A stretch of DNA of 64,000 nt from Vibrio sp. 10N (GCF_036245475.1 NZ_BTPM01000002.1:1178001-1242000); one strand, 5' to 3'; positions 1 through 8,093 are shown, counted from the first letter of the stretch. Made by a program: numbers and translations. The notes: generated by a model not told the origin, from the sequence alone.

Positions 1-382
1 TGTCAGCTAGACGTTTTGGCGCAATCTCCGCGATGAAGATAGCCGTTAGAACACCAATGGGTACACCAACCACTACCGCACCAAGCGTTGACACAACCGA
101 TGCGACAATCATGGTGGCAACACCATAAAGCGCTGGTGGTAGCCAGTGCTGACCAAGTACGATTCCAGAAACACCCGCTTCTTGGAATGCAGGAATACTT
201 TCTTTAACGATGAAGTAAGCAATAACAGCAAGGGAAAGGATGCCGACTACTGCACTGGTTAGGAAAAGTCCGTGGAAGATTCTCTCTTTCCAATCCACTC
301 GTTTTTGGGTTTTTAGGCCGCGAGTGACAGACTGAGTCGCTTCATTGTTCATAAGCTTCTCACTATTTGTTGCGATGGTCAT
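1..382 (-). CDS. pstC: Phosphate ABC transporter permease PstC (N-terminal part)
   Basis: This is the amino-terminal end of the PstC inner-membrane permease of the high-affinity phosphate importer PstSCAB; the gene continues past the left edge. The minus strand from an ATG at 380-382 gives an open frame of about 127 codons. It has a short charged cytoplasmic start, a first membrane segment around residues 40-60 and a second around residues 88-115, ending in an IAEIAPKRL stretch typical of PstC. It follows pstS on the same strand with a 94-nt gap that contains a hairpin. A second ATG ten codons further in, preceded by GAGAAG, is a possible alternative start. The product is inferred from PstC resemblance and from the position after pstS. 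Confidence 0.85.
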   Translation of the reverse strand, partial: MTIATNSEKLMNNEATQSVTRGLKTQKRVDWKERIFHGLFLTSAVVGILSLAVIAYFIVKESIPAFQEAGVSGIVLGQHWLPPALYGVATMIVASVVSTLGAVVVGVPIGVLTAIFIAEIAPKRLAD

Positions 383-426
383 AATTCTGCTTCTATGTTT
401 GTATTACTTCGATAGACGCGCAAAAG

Positions 427-452
427 GCTCAGCCCTAAAAGGCGGGCTGAGC
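427..452 (-). terminator. Intercistronic hairpin between pstS and pstC
   Basis: On the minus strand a 9-bp perfect stem (GCTCAGCCC / GGGCTGAGC) with an 8-nt loop is followed by CTTTTG. It lies just after the pstS stop and before pstC. The short U run suggests partial termination or 3'-end protection, which would leave more pstS than pstC mRNA. That is the usual stoichiometry for a periplasmic binding protein, but the role here is inference. Confidence 0.55.
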
Positions 453-476
453 AACTTAAATATTTTACTGGGTGAC

Positions 477-1298
477 TTAGTTTACAGTGATGTAACCTTT
501 CTTAGCAGATAGTGCTTGAGCTTCGTCAGCAACCATCCAGTCTAGGAACTGTTGAGTTTCAGCTGAAGGTGCGCCATCTTTGTAAAGAACAAGGAATGGA
601 CGAGCAACTTTGTAAGAACCGTTTTTCACGTTGTCTACTGTTGCTGCAGCGCCGTCAATTTTTAGAGGCTGAACTGTGTTGTCTACTGTACCTAGAGAGA
701 TGTAGCCGATAGCGTATGGGTTACTTGCTACAGATACTTTCAGTGCACCGTTACCGTTAGCAACTTGAGCACGTTGAGAGATAGCCGATACTTTCTTACC
801 GCTGATCTTCATTTTTAGTTTCATGATGTCTTCGAATGCACCACGAGTACCTGAAGCCGTATCACGAGTGATAGCAACGATTGGCTTGTTTTCACCGCCA
901 ACTTGGCTCCAGTTATTGATTTCGCCTTTGTAGATGCGAGTGATTTGCTCTGACGTTAGCTCTTTAACACTGTTGTTCGGGTTAACAACAACTGCGATAC
1001 CGTCACGAGCAATAACGAGCTCTTTAAGGTCTGCGGATTTTTCTTCTGGCTTTAGGTCACGAGAAGAGATACCTAGGTCTGCGCTGCCATCCTTCGCTGC
1101 ACGAATACCTGCTGAAGAACCTGGTGCTTGGATTTCGATAAACACTGGTTCGCCTTTGTTCATGTAAGTTTCTGCAAAAACTTCAACCAGTGGAGAAGCA
1201 CTATTAGAACCTACTACAGAGATAGTTTCTTTTGCTGAAGCTGATGTCACTGTTAGTGCGCCTAGTAGAGCGATTGCACCGATAACTGTCTTTTTCAT
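477..1298 (-). CDS. pstS: Periplasmic phosphate-binding protein PstS
   Basis: PstS binds inorganic phosphate in the periplasm and delivers it to PstCAB. The preferred start is the ATG at 1296-1298 (MKKTVIGAIALLGAL), preceded by AAGGAAA, which gives 273 aa. An upstream in-frame start at 1349 would add 17 residues in front of a clear signal peptide and is unlikely. The signal peptide ends near TSASA. The mature protein shows the PBP-like fold with phosphate-contact stretches GSNSASPLV near the N terminus and RDTASGTRGAF in the middle. Its size (about 250 aa mature) is that of the shorter marine-type PstS. A four-unit Pho box lies about 60 nt upstream, so PhoB control under phosphate limitation is expected. 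Confidence 0.93.
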   Translation of the reverse strand: MKKTVIGAIALLGALTVTSASAKETISVVGSNSASPLVEVFAETYMNKGEPVFIEIQAPGSSAGIRAAKDGSADLGISSRDLKPEEKSADLKELVIARDGIAVVVNPNNSVKELTSEQITRIYKGEINNWSQVGGENKPIVAITRDTASGTRGAFEDIMKLKMKISGKKVSAISQRAQVANGNGALKVSVASNPYAIGYISLGTVDNTVQPLKIDGAAATVDNVKNGSYKVARPFLVLYKDGAPSAETQQFLDWMVADEAQALSAKKGYITVN

Positions 1299-1360
1299 CA
1301 CAATTTCCTTTGATGGCTTGATTGCCTTGTTTCGTTTGAACGCTGACAAGATTAGTGGGC

Positions 1361-1404
1361 GAATATGACAGTTGTGTTTCAGTTAGTTGAAAGGTCTATG
1401 ACAA
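1361..1404 (-). promoter_or_regulatory. Pho box array upstream of pstS
   Basis: On the minus strand four 11-nt units follow each other without a gap: TTGTCATAGAC, CTTTCAACTAA, CTGAAACACAA, CTGTCATATTC. The first and last match the PhoB half-site CTGTCAT well and the middle two only partly. The strict 11-nt period is the hallmark of tandem PhoB sites. About 10 nt further downstream a TAATCT could serve as the -10 element, with the pstS start some 60 nt away. PhoB binding is inferred from the pattern. Confidence 0.65.
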
Positions 1405-1566
1405 ATGAGAATTTTGAAGATGGAGGTTTATGGGAGAAGATCACCCAAATTCAGTGGTTTATCATGAAGAGTTGAGTACAAACCCAAATATAACAGTCAA
1501 AAATTGTACTGTCATATTTGTCATAAAGTGGTTTGTTTGGGGAAAGTTTGAGCGCTACACACGATC

Positions 1567-1592
1567 AAAAAAGGCCTCAATGAGGCCTTTTT
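1567..1592 (-). terminator. Rho-independent terminator of the DEAD-box helicase gene
   Basis: Stem AAGGCCTC / GAGGCCTT with a 3-nt loop is followed on the minus strand by a run of T, directly after the helicase stop codon at 1597. Confidence 0.8.
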
Positions 1593-1596
1593 GCGG

Positions 1597-2925
1597 TTAT
1601 TCGCTATCTTGTTGCTTAGGTTTTTTCTTCGGAATGAATACCGAATCACCCACTGCCACATTTTTGTAGAAGGTTTTATCGCGATTCGCTGGTTTCTTAG
1701 GCGCCGCTTTCTTCTGCTGTGCTTTACCTTTAGCAGCTTGTGCTTTCTTCTTAAAGGCCGGTTTCTTAGGACGGAAGCCTTTAAACTTACCTTTCAGGCC
1801 CTCTAATACCGAGAAGCTAATATCTTGCTGAAGGAAAGCCTCAACACGTTTGAAGCTATCCCAGTCTTTTGGACCAACCAAAGAGATTGCATCACCTTTG
1901 TTACCAGCGCGGCCAGTGCGGCCTACGCGGTGCACATACTCTTCGGTGTGTTTTGGCATATCGAAGTTAATCACGTGAGTCACCGTTGCGATATCCAGAC
2001 CTCGAGACGCGACATCGGTAGTCACCAGGATCTTAAATACGTGACGTTCAAACTGACTCATGATGGTGTTACGCTGAGTCTGGTTTAGGTTGCCGCTAAG
2101 CGCGATAGCCTTGAGCTGCTTTTCATTGAGCCATTTAGTCAAACGATCAGTATCAACACGAGTAGCAGTAAAGATGATCACTTGCTTGTACTCGGCTTCT
2201 TCTAGAATGCGCTCTAGAAGTGCTTCTTTATGATCTAAGTGATCACAAAGGTAGAATTTCTGAGTGATGTCTTTATGTTCTTCATTCGATACACCAATCG
2301 AGATACGTTTTGGCGCATCAAGCATCTCTGCAGCAATGTCGTTCACTTCAGCGTGATCAAGCGTGGCAGAAAACATCAGCGTTTGACGGCGGCGGTGTTT
2401 TGCAGCGTTGTGGATACGGCGAAGCTCTGGAGCAAAACCGAGATCCAACATACGGTCAGCTTCATCAAGAACCAAAGTCTCCAAACCGTCTAAAAACAGT
2501 GAACGGTGCTCTAAGTGGTCAGCCAAACGTCCTGGCGTCGCAACAATGAACTTTGGAAAACGACGTAGCGCTTTCACTTGGTCGTTAAAGTTTTCACCAC
2601 CTAAGATAAGCGTTGCCTCGTAAGACAAACCACCTAGCATAGATTTAAGCTCACCGTATACCTGCTTTGCCAGTTCACGTGTTGGTGCCAGAATCACACC
2701 ACGTGGATCTTTTGCAGAAAATGCTTTGTTCTTAAGAGATTTATGCAGCATCGGCAATACAAATGCCAAAGTCTTGCCAGAACCCGTTTTTGAAGATGCC
2801 AGCAAATCCTTACCAGCAATAGCTACCGGAATAGCTTGCTTCTGGATATCGGTCGCTTTTTTAAAGTCGTAGTGACTTAAGTTCTTCAATAGTCGGTTAT
2901 CTAGGCCAAGTTCTTTAAATTGCAA
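1597..2925 (-). CDS. DEAD-box ATP-dependent RNA helicase
   Basis: A 442-aa superfamily 2 RNA helicase that unwinds RNA or remodels RNP using ATP. Visible motifs are a Q-motif region (residues 20-30), Walker A ASSKTGSGKT (43-52), PTRELA (81-86), the DEAD box (154-157), SAT (about 186-188), and HRVGRTGRAG in the second RecA domain. After about residue 380 comes a low-complexity lysine/alanine/proline tail, a typical non-specific RNA-binding extension. The type resembles RhlE/SrmB-like helicases, but I cannot assign a subfamily safely, so no symbol is given. It is a single-gene unit with its own terminator. An equivalent gene sits near pst and lpp on V. cholerae chromosome II as I recall it. Confidence 0.92.
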   Translation of the reverse strand: MQFKELGLDNRLLKNLSHYDFKKATDIQKQAIPVAIAGKDLLASSKTGSGKTLAFVLPMLHKSLKNKAFSAKDPRGVILAPTRELAKQVYGELKSMLGGLSYEATLILGGENFNDQVKALRRFPKFIVATPGRLADHLEHRSLFLDGLETLVLDEADRMLDLGFAPELRRIHNAAKHRRRQTLMFSATLDHAEVNDIAAEMLDAPKRISIGVSNEEHKDITQKFYLCDHLDHKEALLERILEEAEYKQVIIFTATRVDTDRLTKWLNEKQLKAIALSGNLNQTQRNTIMSQFERHVFKILVTTDVASRGLDIATVTHVINFDMPKHTEEYVHRVGRTGRAGNKGDAISLVGPKDWDSFKRVEAFLQQDISFSVLEGLKGKFKGFRPKKPAFKKKAQAAKGKAQQKKAAPKKPANRDKTFYKNVAVGDSVFIPKKKPKQQDSE

Positions 2926-3336
2926 TGCAAGTTCTCCTCAGACGGTTGCAGGCTAAAAATGAGCGCGCATGATACCCGATAATTCTCCTTGCCACCAGCG
3001 AACAATCAGGGTGAAAAACAAGGTGTCTAAACACATTGTAGGAGAAGTCCGAACTGAAACTGCCCATTTATTAAACTAGAAAAAATAAAATCAGCGGTTA
3101 CAGAGACTTATCATGGGACGTTTCCATCTACGTGACACAAGTCACATTAATCCTGCTGAGGTTAATCTCATATTTAAGACAAAGGAAGATTAACCCCAAA
3201 ATGGCGTAATTTTTTGGTTTTTCTGACTTTTAAATAATTTGCGTTCTTAAAATTAGGCACTAAACTCAGAAATAGCCTTTATGCGAACATTCACGTTGCA
3301 GGGCTGTTCTAAATACTAATCCTGAAGGAGCTTATA
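2926..3336. other. Divergent intergenic region between helicase and lpp
   Basis: These 411 nt hold the promoters of two divergent genes. For lpp a possible -35 TTGCGT (3239-3244) and -10 TAAACT (3261-3266) are 16 nt apart, and the ribosome site GAAGGAG lies just before the ATG at 3337. A CRP-like site is listed separately. No further open frame was seen. Confidence 0.4.
3128..3149. promoter_or_regulatory. Candidate CRP-binding site
   Basis: CGTGA-N6-TCACA (3131-3146) differs by one base from the CRP core TGTGA-N6-TCACA and is symmetric. It lies about midway between the divergent helicase and lpp genes, so the target gene is unclear. It was found by eye only. Confidence 0.45.
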
Positions 3337-3585
3337 ATGAAGAAAGTTTTAATTGCAGCTGCAGCATCGTCAGTTTTACTACTTGCAGGTTGTGCGTCTG
3401 GTCCAGATGAAGCAACAACAGCAAAAATGGATGACCTAAGCAACCAAGTTAGCCAGCTAAGTGCAGACGTTCAAGCACTTAAGAGTGAAGTACAAGCAGG
3501 CAACAAAAACGCAATGGCAGCTCAAGAAGAAGCTGCACGTGCAAACGAGCGTATCGATAACATCGCTCAATCTTACACTAAGTAA
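3337..3585 (+). CDS. lpp: Major outer-membrane (murein) lipoprotein Lpp
   Basis: An 82-aa Braun-type lipoprotein. The signal peptide ends in the lipobox LLAG-C with the lipidated cysteine at residue 19. The mature 64 residues form one long heptad-patterned helix (MDDLSNQVSQLSADVQALKS), as in the Lpp trimeric coiled coil. The C terminus is SYTK, and this terminal lysine is the residue that L,D-transpeptidases join to diaminopimelate in peptidoglycan. The gene has a strong ribosome site (GAAGGAG) and a strong terminator. An L,D-transpeptidase gene ends about 100 nt away on the other strand, which suggests, without proof, that it may be the anchoring enzyme. Confidence 0.92.
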   Translation: MKKVLIAAAASSVLLLAGCASGPDEATTAKMDDLSNQVSQLSADVQALKSEVQAGNKNAMAAQEEAARANERIDNIAQSYTK

Positions 3586-3603
3586 GACGCTAGCCAGACA
3601 ATC

Positions 3604-3634
3604 AAAAACGCCCACGATATCGTGGGCGTTTTTT
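3604..3634. terminator. Terminator after lpp, probably bidirectional
   Basis: A perfect stem AACGCCCACG / CGTGGGCGTT is followed by T6 on the plus strand and TTTTT on the minus strand. It ends lpp and could also back up the L,D-transpeptidase operon from the other side. Confidence 0.88.
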
Positions 3635-3647
3635 ATGTCTTCGATTT

Positions 3648-3678
3648 AATGAGCGACGACATTCGTTCGTCGCTCATT
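3648..3678. other. Perfect hairpin at the 3' end of the photolyase operon
   Basis: Arms of 12 nt (AATGAGCGACGA / TCGTCGCTCATT) with a 7-nt loop lie just past the L,D-transpeptidase stop. There is no T run on either side, so it is more likely a 3'-end stabiliser or weak terminator that works with the lpp terminator next to it. Confidence 0.5.
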
Positions 3679-3684
3679 ACTCGT

Positions 3685-4596
3685 TCACTCAAGATCGTCC
3701 ATTGCAGGCACGACCTCGATAGGCACACCATTTTGAGCCAAAACCGCCGCACGTGCGATTTTGTCGCGAATACCGTACTCCTCGAGCCACCAAGTCAGCT
3801 GTTCTGGGATTTCCATCGTCTTTTTAGTGCCATCACTGCGCGTAAGTGGCTCGTGAGCTTCGATAAACACACTGCGGTCTGGCTCTAACGCGATTTTAAT
3901 CGGCTCATCAATCACTCTCACTTTGGTACCAAGCTTCACCTGATAGAACAGCCAATCAATATCTTTTGGATCCATACGAATACAGCCCGCGCTTACTCGA
4001 AGCCCAATACCAAAGTCCTTGTTTGTTCCATGAATCAAATAACTGCCCGTACCATAGGCGAGACGCATCGCGTAATCACCGAGTGGGTTTTCTGGCCCAG
4101 CTGGAACAACATCTGGCAGTTCAACGCCCTTGGCGAGATAATCTTTACGAATAGAAGCCGGAGGCGTCCATGTTGGGTTTTCACGCAACTGGCTAATAGT
4201 CGTCGTCATTTCTGGCGTGTCTTGTCCAATACGTCCAATCCCCACGGGAAAGATGTGTACTAAGTTCTTGTCTGGTTCAAAGTAATAGAGGCGCAGTTCC
4301 GCCAAATTGATCACTATGCCCTCATAATCGACTTCAGGCAAAATGGCTTGGCTTGGAATCGTCAGTACATAACCTTCCGGCGGCAAAAACGGGTCAACGC
4401 CTTTATTGGCGGCCATAAGTGACAAAAAGCCCACATCATACTGCTTAGCGATGTCAGACATCGTCTGCCCCGCTTCGACACTGTGGTATTGCAGCGTACC
4501 AACCATATTGCTTCCATCTGTCGGAAGGTCAAAAGTTGCAGCACTCAACCACTGCGAAAATCCTAAGCAAGCTGCCAGAAAGGTCTTACGTAACAT
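3685..4596 (-). CDS. L,D-transpeptidase (YkuD) with LysM-like domain
   Basis: A 303-aa exported enzyme that forms L,D bonds to diaminopimelate in peptidoglycan, either cross-links or the attachment of Lpp. A signal peptide covers about residues 1-20. A LysM-like peptidoglycan-binding segment follows (about 35-82, EAGQTMSDIAKQYDVG). The YkuD domain starts near residue 92. The catalytic motif is clear: H189 in IHGTNKDFG and C205 in VSAGCIR. The architecture matches enterobacterial ErfK/YbiS enzymes. The start is the ATG at 4594-4596, overlapping the photolyase stop as TGATG, which implies translational coupling. A TTG one codon upstream is less likely. It is the last gene of the DUF523-MerR-photolyase operon and faces lpp. 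Confidence 0.9.
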   Translation of the reverse strand: MLRKTFLAACLGFSQWLSAATFDLPTDGSNMVGTLQYHSVEAGQTMSDIAKQYDVGFLSLMAANKGVDPFLPPEGYVLTIPSQAILPEVDYEGIVINLAELRLYYFEPDKNLVHIFPVGIGRIGQDTPEMTTTISQLRENPTWTPPASIRKDYLAKGVELPDVVPAGPENPLGDYAMRLAYGTGSYLIHGTNKDFGIGLRVSAGCIRMDPKDIDWLFYQVKLGTKVRVIDEPIKIALEPDRSVFIEAHEPLTRSDGTKKTMEIPEQLTWWLEEYGIRDKIARAAVLAQNGVPIEVVPAMDDLE

Positions 4597-6002
4597 CAAA
4601 ATTGATCCTTAGCTTCTTTATATAAAGCTAAGGTTATCTCTCTTTGTGTCTTGTGATCAACTATTGGCTCCGGATAAGCGACATGATGGAAGTCTGGCCA
4701 CGTCCAAGGTTTGTGAATGAATTTGTTTGGAACATCACGAAGCGCAGGAAGCCAAGTACGAACAAACTCACCTTGGGCGTCAAAACGCTCTCCCTGAGTG
4801 ATTGGATTAAAGATACGAAAATAAGGTTGCCCATCACACCCCGTCGATGCACACCACTGCCAGCCGCCATTGTTGGCTGCGAAATCCCCATCTATGAGTC
4901 GACTCAAAAAGTAGCGCTCACCTCGTCGCCAATCAATATTGAGATCTTTGGTTAAAAAGCTCGCCACTATCATCCTTAACCTATTGTGCATCCAGCCTGT
5001 TTGATTGAGCTGCTGCATTGCCGCATCGACTATTGGGTAACCGGTTTTGCCTTGACACCAACGCTCAAACCAAGCGTCCTCCCCCGGCCAGCGCAGCAAT
5101 GTCTCCCACTCTAAATAGCCTATGCGTTTACATAACTTCGGCTCAAAGTAGACCAGATGCTGATAAAACTCTCGCCAGATTAACTCACTCAACCAAACTT
5201 GTGCTCCCTCTGATAAAGGCTCACTGCCAGCATCATAGTAAAGGCGGGCAATACACTGACGCACCGACAGTGCGCCAATCGCCAAATAGGGACTCAACTG
5301 ACTGGTTCCGTCTATGGCCGGAATGTCGCGTTCACTGTGATAGTGGCCAACCGACTGGTCAGAAAAATGTCTGAGCCTAGTTAGAATATCTTCCGTTGAT
5401 ATAAAATATTCGCCGCTATCCTGCCTTGGGTAGGTGAAACACTCTTCCAAACTAGGGGCCGAAGGCAACTCTATATGACAAGGTACGGAAACAGTAGGTT
5501 TGATCACCTCCACTCGTGAAAACTGCAGTTGCCACGCTTTGCGAAATGGGGTGAAAACTTTGAAATAGCCACCTTGTTTATTGAGCACACTCCCGGGAGG
5601 CAACATGCATTTATCGTCGAAAAGATGCACTGTGACCCCAAAGCTAATACCAAGCTGTCCAAGTTGCTCTGCACGGCGGCGCTCGTTGAGCTCGTAATCT
5701 TTATTAAGATAGATATCGGTCACGTCATGTTGACGACAGAAATCAATCAACCACTGATTTGCAGAATCAAAGTCAGTGGCATAGGCAAACAGCAAAGGCA
5801 CATTGAGCTCTCGAAGTTCGCTTTCGATCTCTTTTAGACGCCTGAATATCAAATCAGCTTGTATCGGCGCTAAGTCGTGCTGCGCCCACTGCTGTGGAGT
5901 GACAATAAAACAACCGACAACAGGCGTTTGACCATCAATTGCAGCATTAAGCGCCGTATTATCGATGGTTCGCAGATCACGGTTAAACAGCACCAACTTC
6001 AT
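4596..6002 (-). CDS. phr: Deoxyribodipyrimidine (CPD) photolyase
   Basis: A 468-aa class I cyclobutane pyrimidine dimer photolyase that repairs UV damage using blue light, FADH- and an antenna chromophore. The N-terminal Rossmann-like domain begins LVLFNRDLRTIDN. The FAD-binding helical domain carries the family signature WMHNRLRMIVASFLTKDLN followed by DGDFAANNGGWQWCASTGCD, with the conserved tryptophans and asparagine around the flavin. The length is typical (E. coli Phr 472 aa). It overlaps the MerR gene upstream by 4 nt (ATGA) and the L,D-transpeptidase downstream by 1 nt. In E. coli a DUF1722 gene (ybgA) also precedes phr, which supports a conserved functional link. Confidence 0.95.
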   Translation of the reverse strand: MKLVLFNRDLRTIDNTALNAAIDGQTPVVGCFIVTPQQWAQHDLAPIQADLIFRRLKEIESELRELNVPLLFAYATDFDSANQWLIDFCRQHDVTDIYLNKDYELNERRRAEQLGQLGISFGVTVHLFDDKCMLPPGSVLNKQGGYFKVFTPFRKAWQLQFSRVEVIKPTVSVPCHIELPSAPSLEECFTYPRQDSGEYFISTEDILTRLRHFSDQSVGHYHSERDIPAIDGTSQLSPYLAIGALSVRQCIARLYYDAGSEPLSEGAQVWLSELIWREFYQHLVYFEPKLCKRIGYLEWETLLRWPGEDAWFERWCQGKTGYPIVDAAMQQLNQTGWMHNRLRMIVASFLTKDLNIDWRRGERYFLSRLIDGDFAANNGGWQWCASTGCDGQPYFRIFNPITQGERFDAQGEFVRTWLPALRDVPNKFIHKPWTWPDFHHVAYPEPIVDHKTQREITLALYKEAKDQF

Positions 6003-6805
6003 AGTGTTTTGCTCACTTTGTTATCGAGTAGATGTTCAATCACAGGAGAGAGTGACCAGGCCGGATCGGCTCTATCCCGCTGGAGGCGAATTGCTTCTAG
6101 CTGTTTTTCAGATAGGGATTTCTCAGCAAACAGATGTACCAAGTCGAACTCCATCGGTTCCCCCAACAACGCTGACACATCCTCCACACCATCAATAAAG
6201 GTAACACTTGCTCCTTGCTCGGACAGTCTGGCATACCATAGCCAAGCAAAAAGATTACCGCTTACGTCCATACTCACGAGCAGCGTTGGCGCAGAACGCT
6301 TTCGTTTGCGCTCTAGGTTAGCCATGATGGCAAGTTTTTGAATCATCGCAGTTTTGAAGAGCGACTGCTGAATTGCTTTGGGGCTAAGCTTCAAAAATTC
6401 GGTCGCATTTAGCACGGGAATGACAAACTTTCCTTCAACGACATCCAGTGGGTACTCTTTCAACACCGTGTCTATTATGGCATCCACTTTCTTACTGTTC
6501 ACAGTGCCGAGGGCATCGAGCAGCACCGTAACTTCTTCCAGTTGCTCAGTTTCCATGTCGGCTTGGGTTAGAGTTTTGGAATCAATCAGCGCTTTCACCT
6601 TACCTATAGACACGCCTTTGCTCAGCCAGCTCTGTATTGTGTTTATGCGCTCAACATCTTGCGCCGTATATAGGCGATGACCTTTGTCTGAGCGTTGCGG
6701 TTGGATCAAGTTATAACGTCGCTGCCAAGCTCGCAGAGTCACTGGCTTGACGCCAGTGATATCCGCTACTTCACGAATCGCGTACAAGGTATTACTACAA
6801 ACCAT
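5999..6805 (-). CDS. MerR-family regulator with degenerate C-terminal sensor domain
   Basis: A 268-aa protein with an N-terminal MerR winged helix (residues 7-75: YAIREVADITGVKPVTLRAW, RRYNL, GHRLYTAQDVERI). The remaining 190 residues resemble the helical-cap plus cobalamin-binding region of the LitR/CarH and MlrA families. The histidine motif DxHxxG needed for B12 binding is not visible, so the domain looks degenerate, as in MlrA. It lies inside the photolyase operon, overlapping phr by 4 nt and the DUF523 gene by 11 nt. A role in controlling photolyase or light/UV response genes is plausible from context only. Confidence 0.8.
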   Translation of the reverse strand: MVCSNTLYAIREVADITGVKPVTLRAWQRRYNLIQPQRSDKGHRLYTAQDVERINTIQSWLSKGVSIGKVKALIDSKTLTQADMETEQLEEVTVLLDALGTVNSKKVDAIIDTVLKEYPLDVVEGKFVIPVLNATEFLKLSPKAIQQSLFKTAMIQKLAIMANLERKRKRSAPTLLVSMDVSGNLFAWLWYARLSEQGASVTFIDGVEDVSALLGEPMEFDLVHLFAEKSLSEKQLEAIRLQRDRADPAWSLSPVIEHLLDNKVSKTL

Positions 6806-7745
6806 ATCGTAATCGCATCTCTTCTGGGTGAGGCTGTAAAAACTGCTGGTGTGCCAAGTAGTCGTCTGGATAGGTGTTGAGGTAATGCTTAAGTAGAGTT
6901 AAAGGCGCGAGTACAGGTAGCAGCCCATTGCGATAGTCATCAATGACCGTCGCCAGCTCTGCTTTTTCTGATTTATTCAACGAGCGCTTAAAGTAGCCTT
7001 GGATGTGCATCAGTACGTTTGTCACGTTCTTGCGGCTGGCGCGATTTTTCAAACCGTCCATGAGTCCAAGACGATATGCCTGATAAAAGTCGTCCGGTTT
7101 GTATGTCGATTGGTTTGCCACTAGGCGTCCTAAGCTCTTATAAGACTTAGGGTCATGTGCCATCAGCGTCAGCTTGTAGCGCGAATGAAATGCGACGATT
7201 TTCCCCGGCGTCGGCTCGCCGCCCATGGAATCGTAGAAGTCTTTCAAACAATACACTCGAGAGATAAAGTTTTCTTTCAAAATAGGATCATTGAGACGCC
7301 CGTCTTCTTCCACTGGCAACCAAGGCATCTTTTTCATCAAGTGCTCGGTGTACAGCCCCACCCCATCGGTGCGAGCATGGCCGCGTGTGTACACTTTAAC
7401 GCGCTCCATGCCACAGCTAGGCGACTTGGCACACACGATATAACCACACATCTCTGTGTCTTCAAGCTCGGCAACTTTTTGAGTTGTAAAACGCATCATG
7501 CCATCGGTGTGGTCTTTCTCTGCATCTTTAGTGTCCACCAGTGCAATGCGCTCTTCATTACTCATCAAACGAATAGTAGGTCTAGGAACAGGTAACCCCA
7601 TCCCGACTTCCGGGCAGACAGACACAAAATCAAAATAGTCTCTGAGTTCTTTGTTGACGTAAGTGCTCTGCTTGTGACCAGAATCAAATCGCACTTTCTC
7701 ACCTAACAAACAGGAACTGATACCCACTGTAATTTTCTCGCTCAT
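6795..7745 (-). CDS. DUF523 (TudS-like) plus DUF1722 (YbgA-like) fusion protein
   Basis: A 316-aa two-domain protein. The first 150 residues are DUF523, with cysteines C12 (ISSCLLG), C44 (VCPEVGMG), C100, C105 and C111 (SPSCGM). Characterised DUF523 proteins (TudS) hold an iron-sulfur cluster and desulfurate thiouracil. Residues about 200-316 are DUF1722, the YbgA domain found next to phr in enterics. The start is the ATG at 7743-7745 (MSEKITVGISS), preceded by AGAGGG; a longer frame to 7802 lacks such support. It is the first gene of the operon leading to phr. The true substrate is unknown; thiolated RNA or a thiolated base is a family-based guess. Confidence 0.82.
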   Translation of the reverse strand: MSEKITVGISSCLLGEKVRFDSGHKQSTYVNKELRDYFDFVSVCPEVGMGLPVPRPTIRLMSNEERIALVDTKDAEKDHTDGMMRFTTQKVAELEDTEMCGYIVCAKSPSCGMERVKVYTRGHARTDGVGLYTEHLMKKMPWLPVEEDGRLNDPILKENFISRVYCLKDFYDSMGGEPTPGKIVAFHSRYKLTLMAHDPKSYKSLGRLVANQSTYKPDDFYQAYRLGLMDGLKNRASRKNVTNVLMHIQGYFKRSLNKSEKAELATVIDDYRNGLLPVLAPLTLLKHYLNTYPDDYLAHQQFLQPHPEEMRLRYGL

Positions 7746-8093
7746 CGTCTCATCCCTCTTATCTGATATCAGGTCACCCCGGTAAGCTACGAAGCCACAC
7801 AAGCATTCAACCGCTTCCTGAAGTGATACAAAAATTTGTTTTGTACAATTATATGGTCGTCGTTCTCAAATGGTTCACTCACAGGACGAATATTTTATGA
7901 TTCGGTTAATCAGCGAAAAAATCGATTGCTCAACCACTTTCAACATATTTGGTTATCATCATGTATTTCTCTGTGCACTACCGACAAATTTGTGACTAAA
8001 CTCTCATAGAGCCCTTGCAGTGCAGGTTAGAATCCTCATCAACAACGAACATAACGTTCAACATAATTAGTTAAAACTTTAGGAGTGACCCCC
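7746..8093. other. Divergent intergenic region between the DUF523 operon and deoD
   Basis: 348 nt with promoters for both directions and a CRP-like site near deoD. The deoD ribosome site AGGAG is at 8081-8085. Nothing else was recognised. Confidence 0.35.
7988..8009 (+). promoter_or_regulatory. Candidate CRP site upstream of deoD
   Basis: TGTGA-N6-TCTCA at 7991-8006 is one mismatch from the CRP core, about 90 nt before the deoD start. CRP/CytR control of nucleoside catabolic genes is well known in enterics and vibrios. The site call itself is by eye. Confidence 0.4.

Noticed and set aside
1509..1524. Second Pho box on the plus strand (CTGTCAT and TGTCAT)
   Set aside because: The two half-sites are 9 nt apart instead of 11, and no plus-strand gene follows.
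5877..6341. Plus-strand frame of 154 codons opposite phr and the MerR gene
   Set aside because: It overlaps two overlapping genes of a clear operon, and its low-complexity Ser/Arg composition is typical of an antisense artefact.
7155..7595. Plus-strand frame of 146 codons opposite the DUF523 gene
   Set aside because: It is antisense to a protein with conserved cysteine motifs, and its translation is His/Phe/Arg-rich and unlike a real protein.
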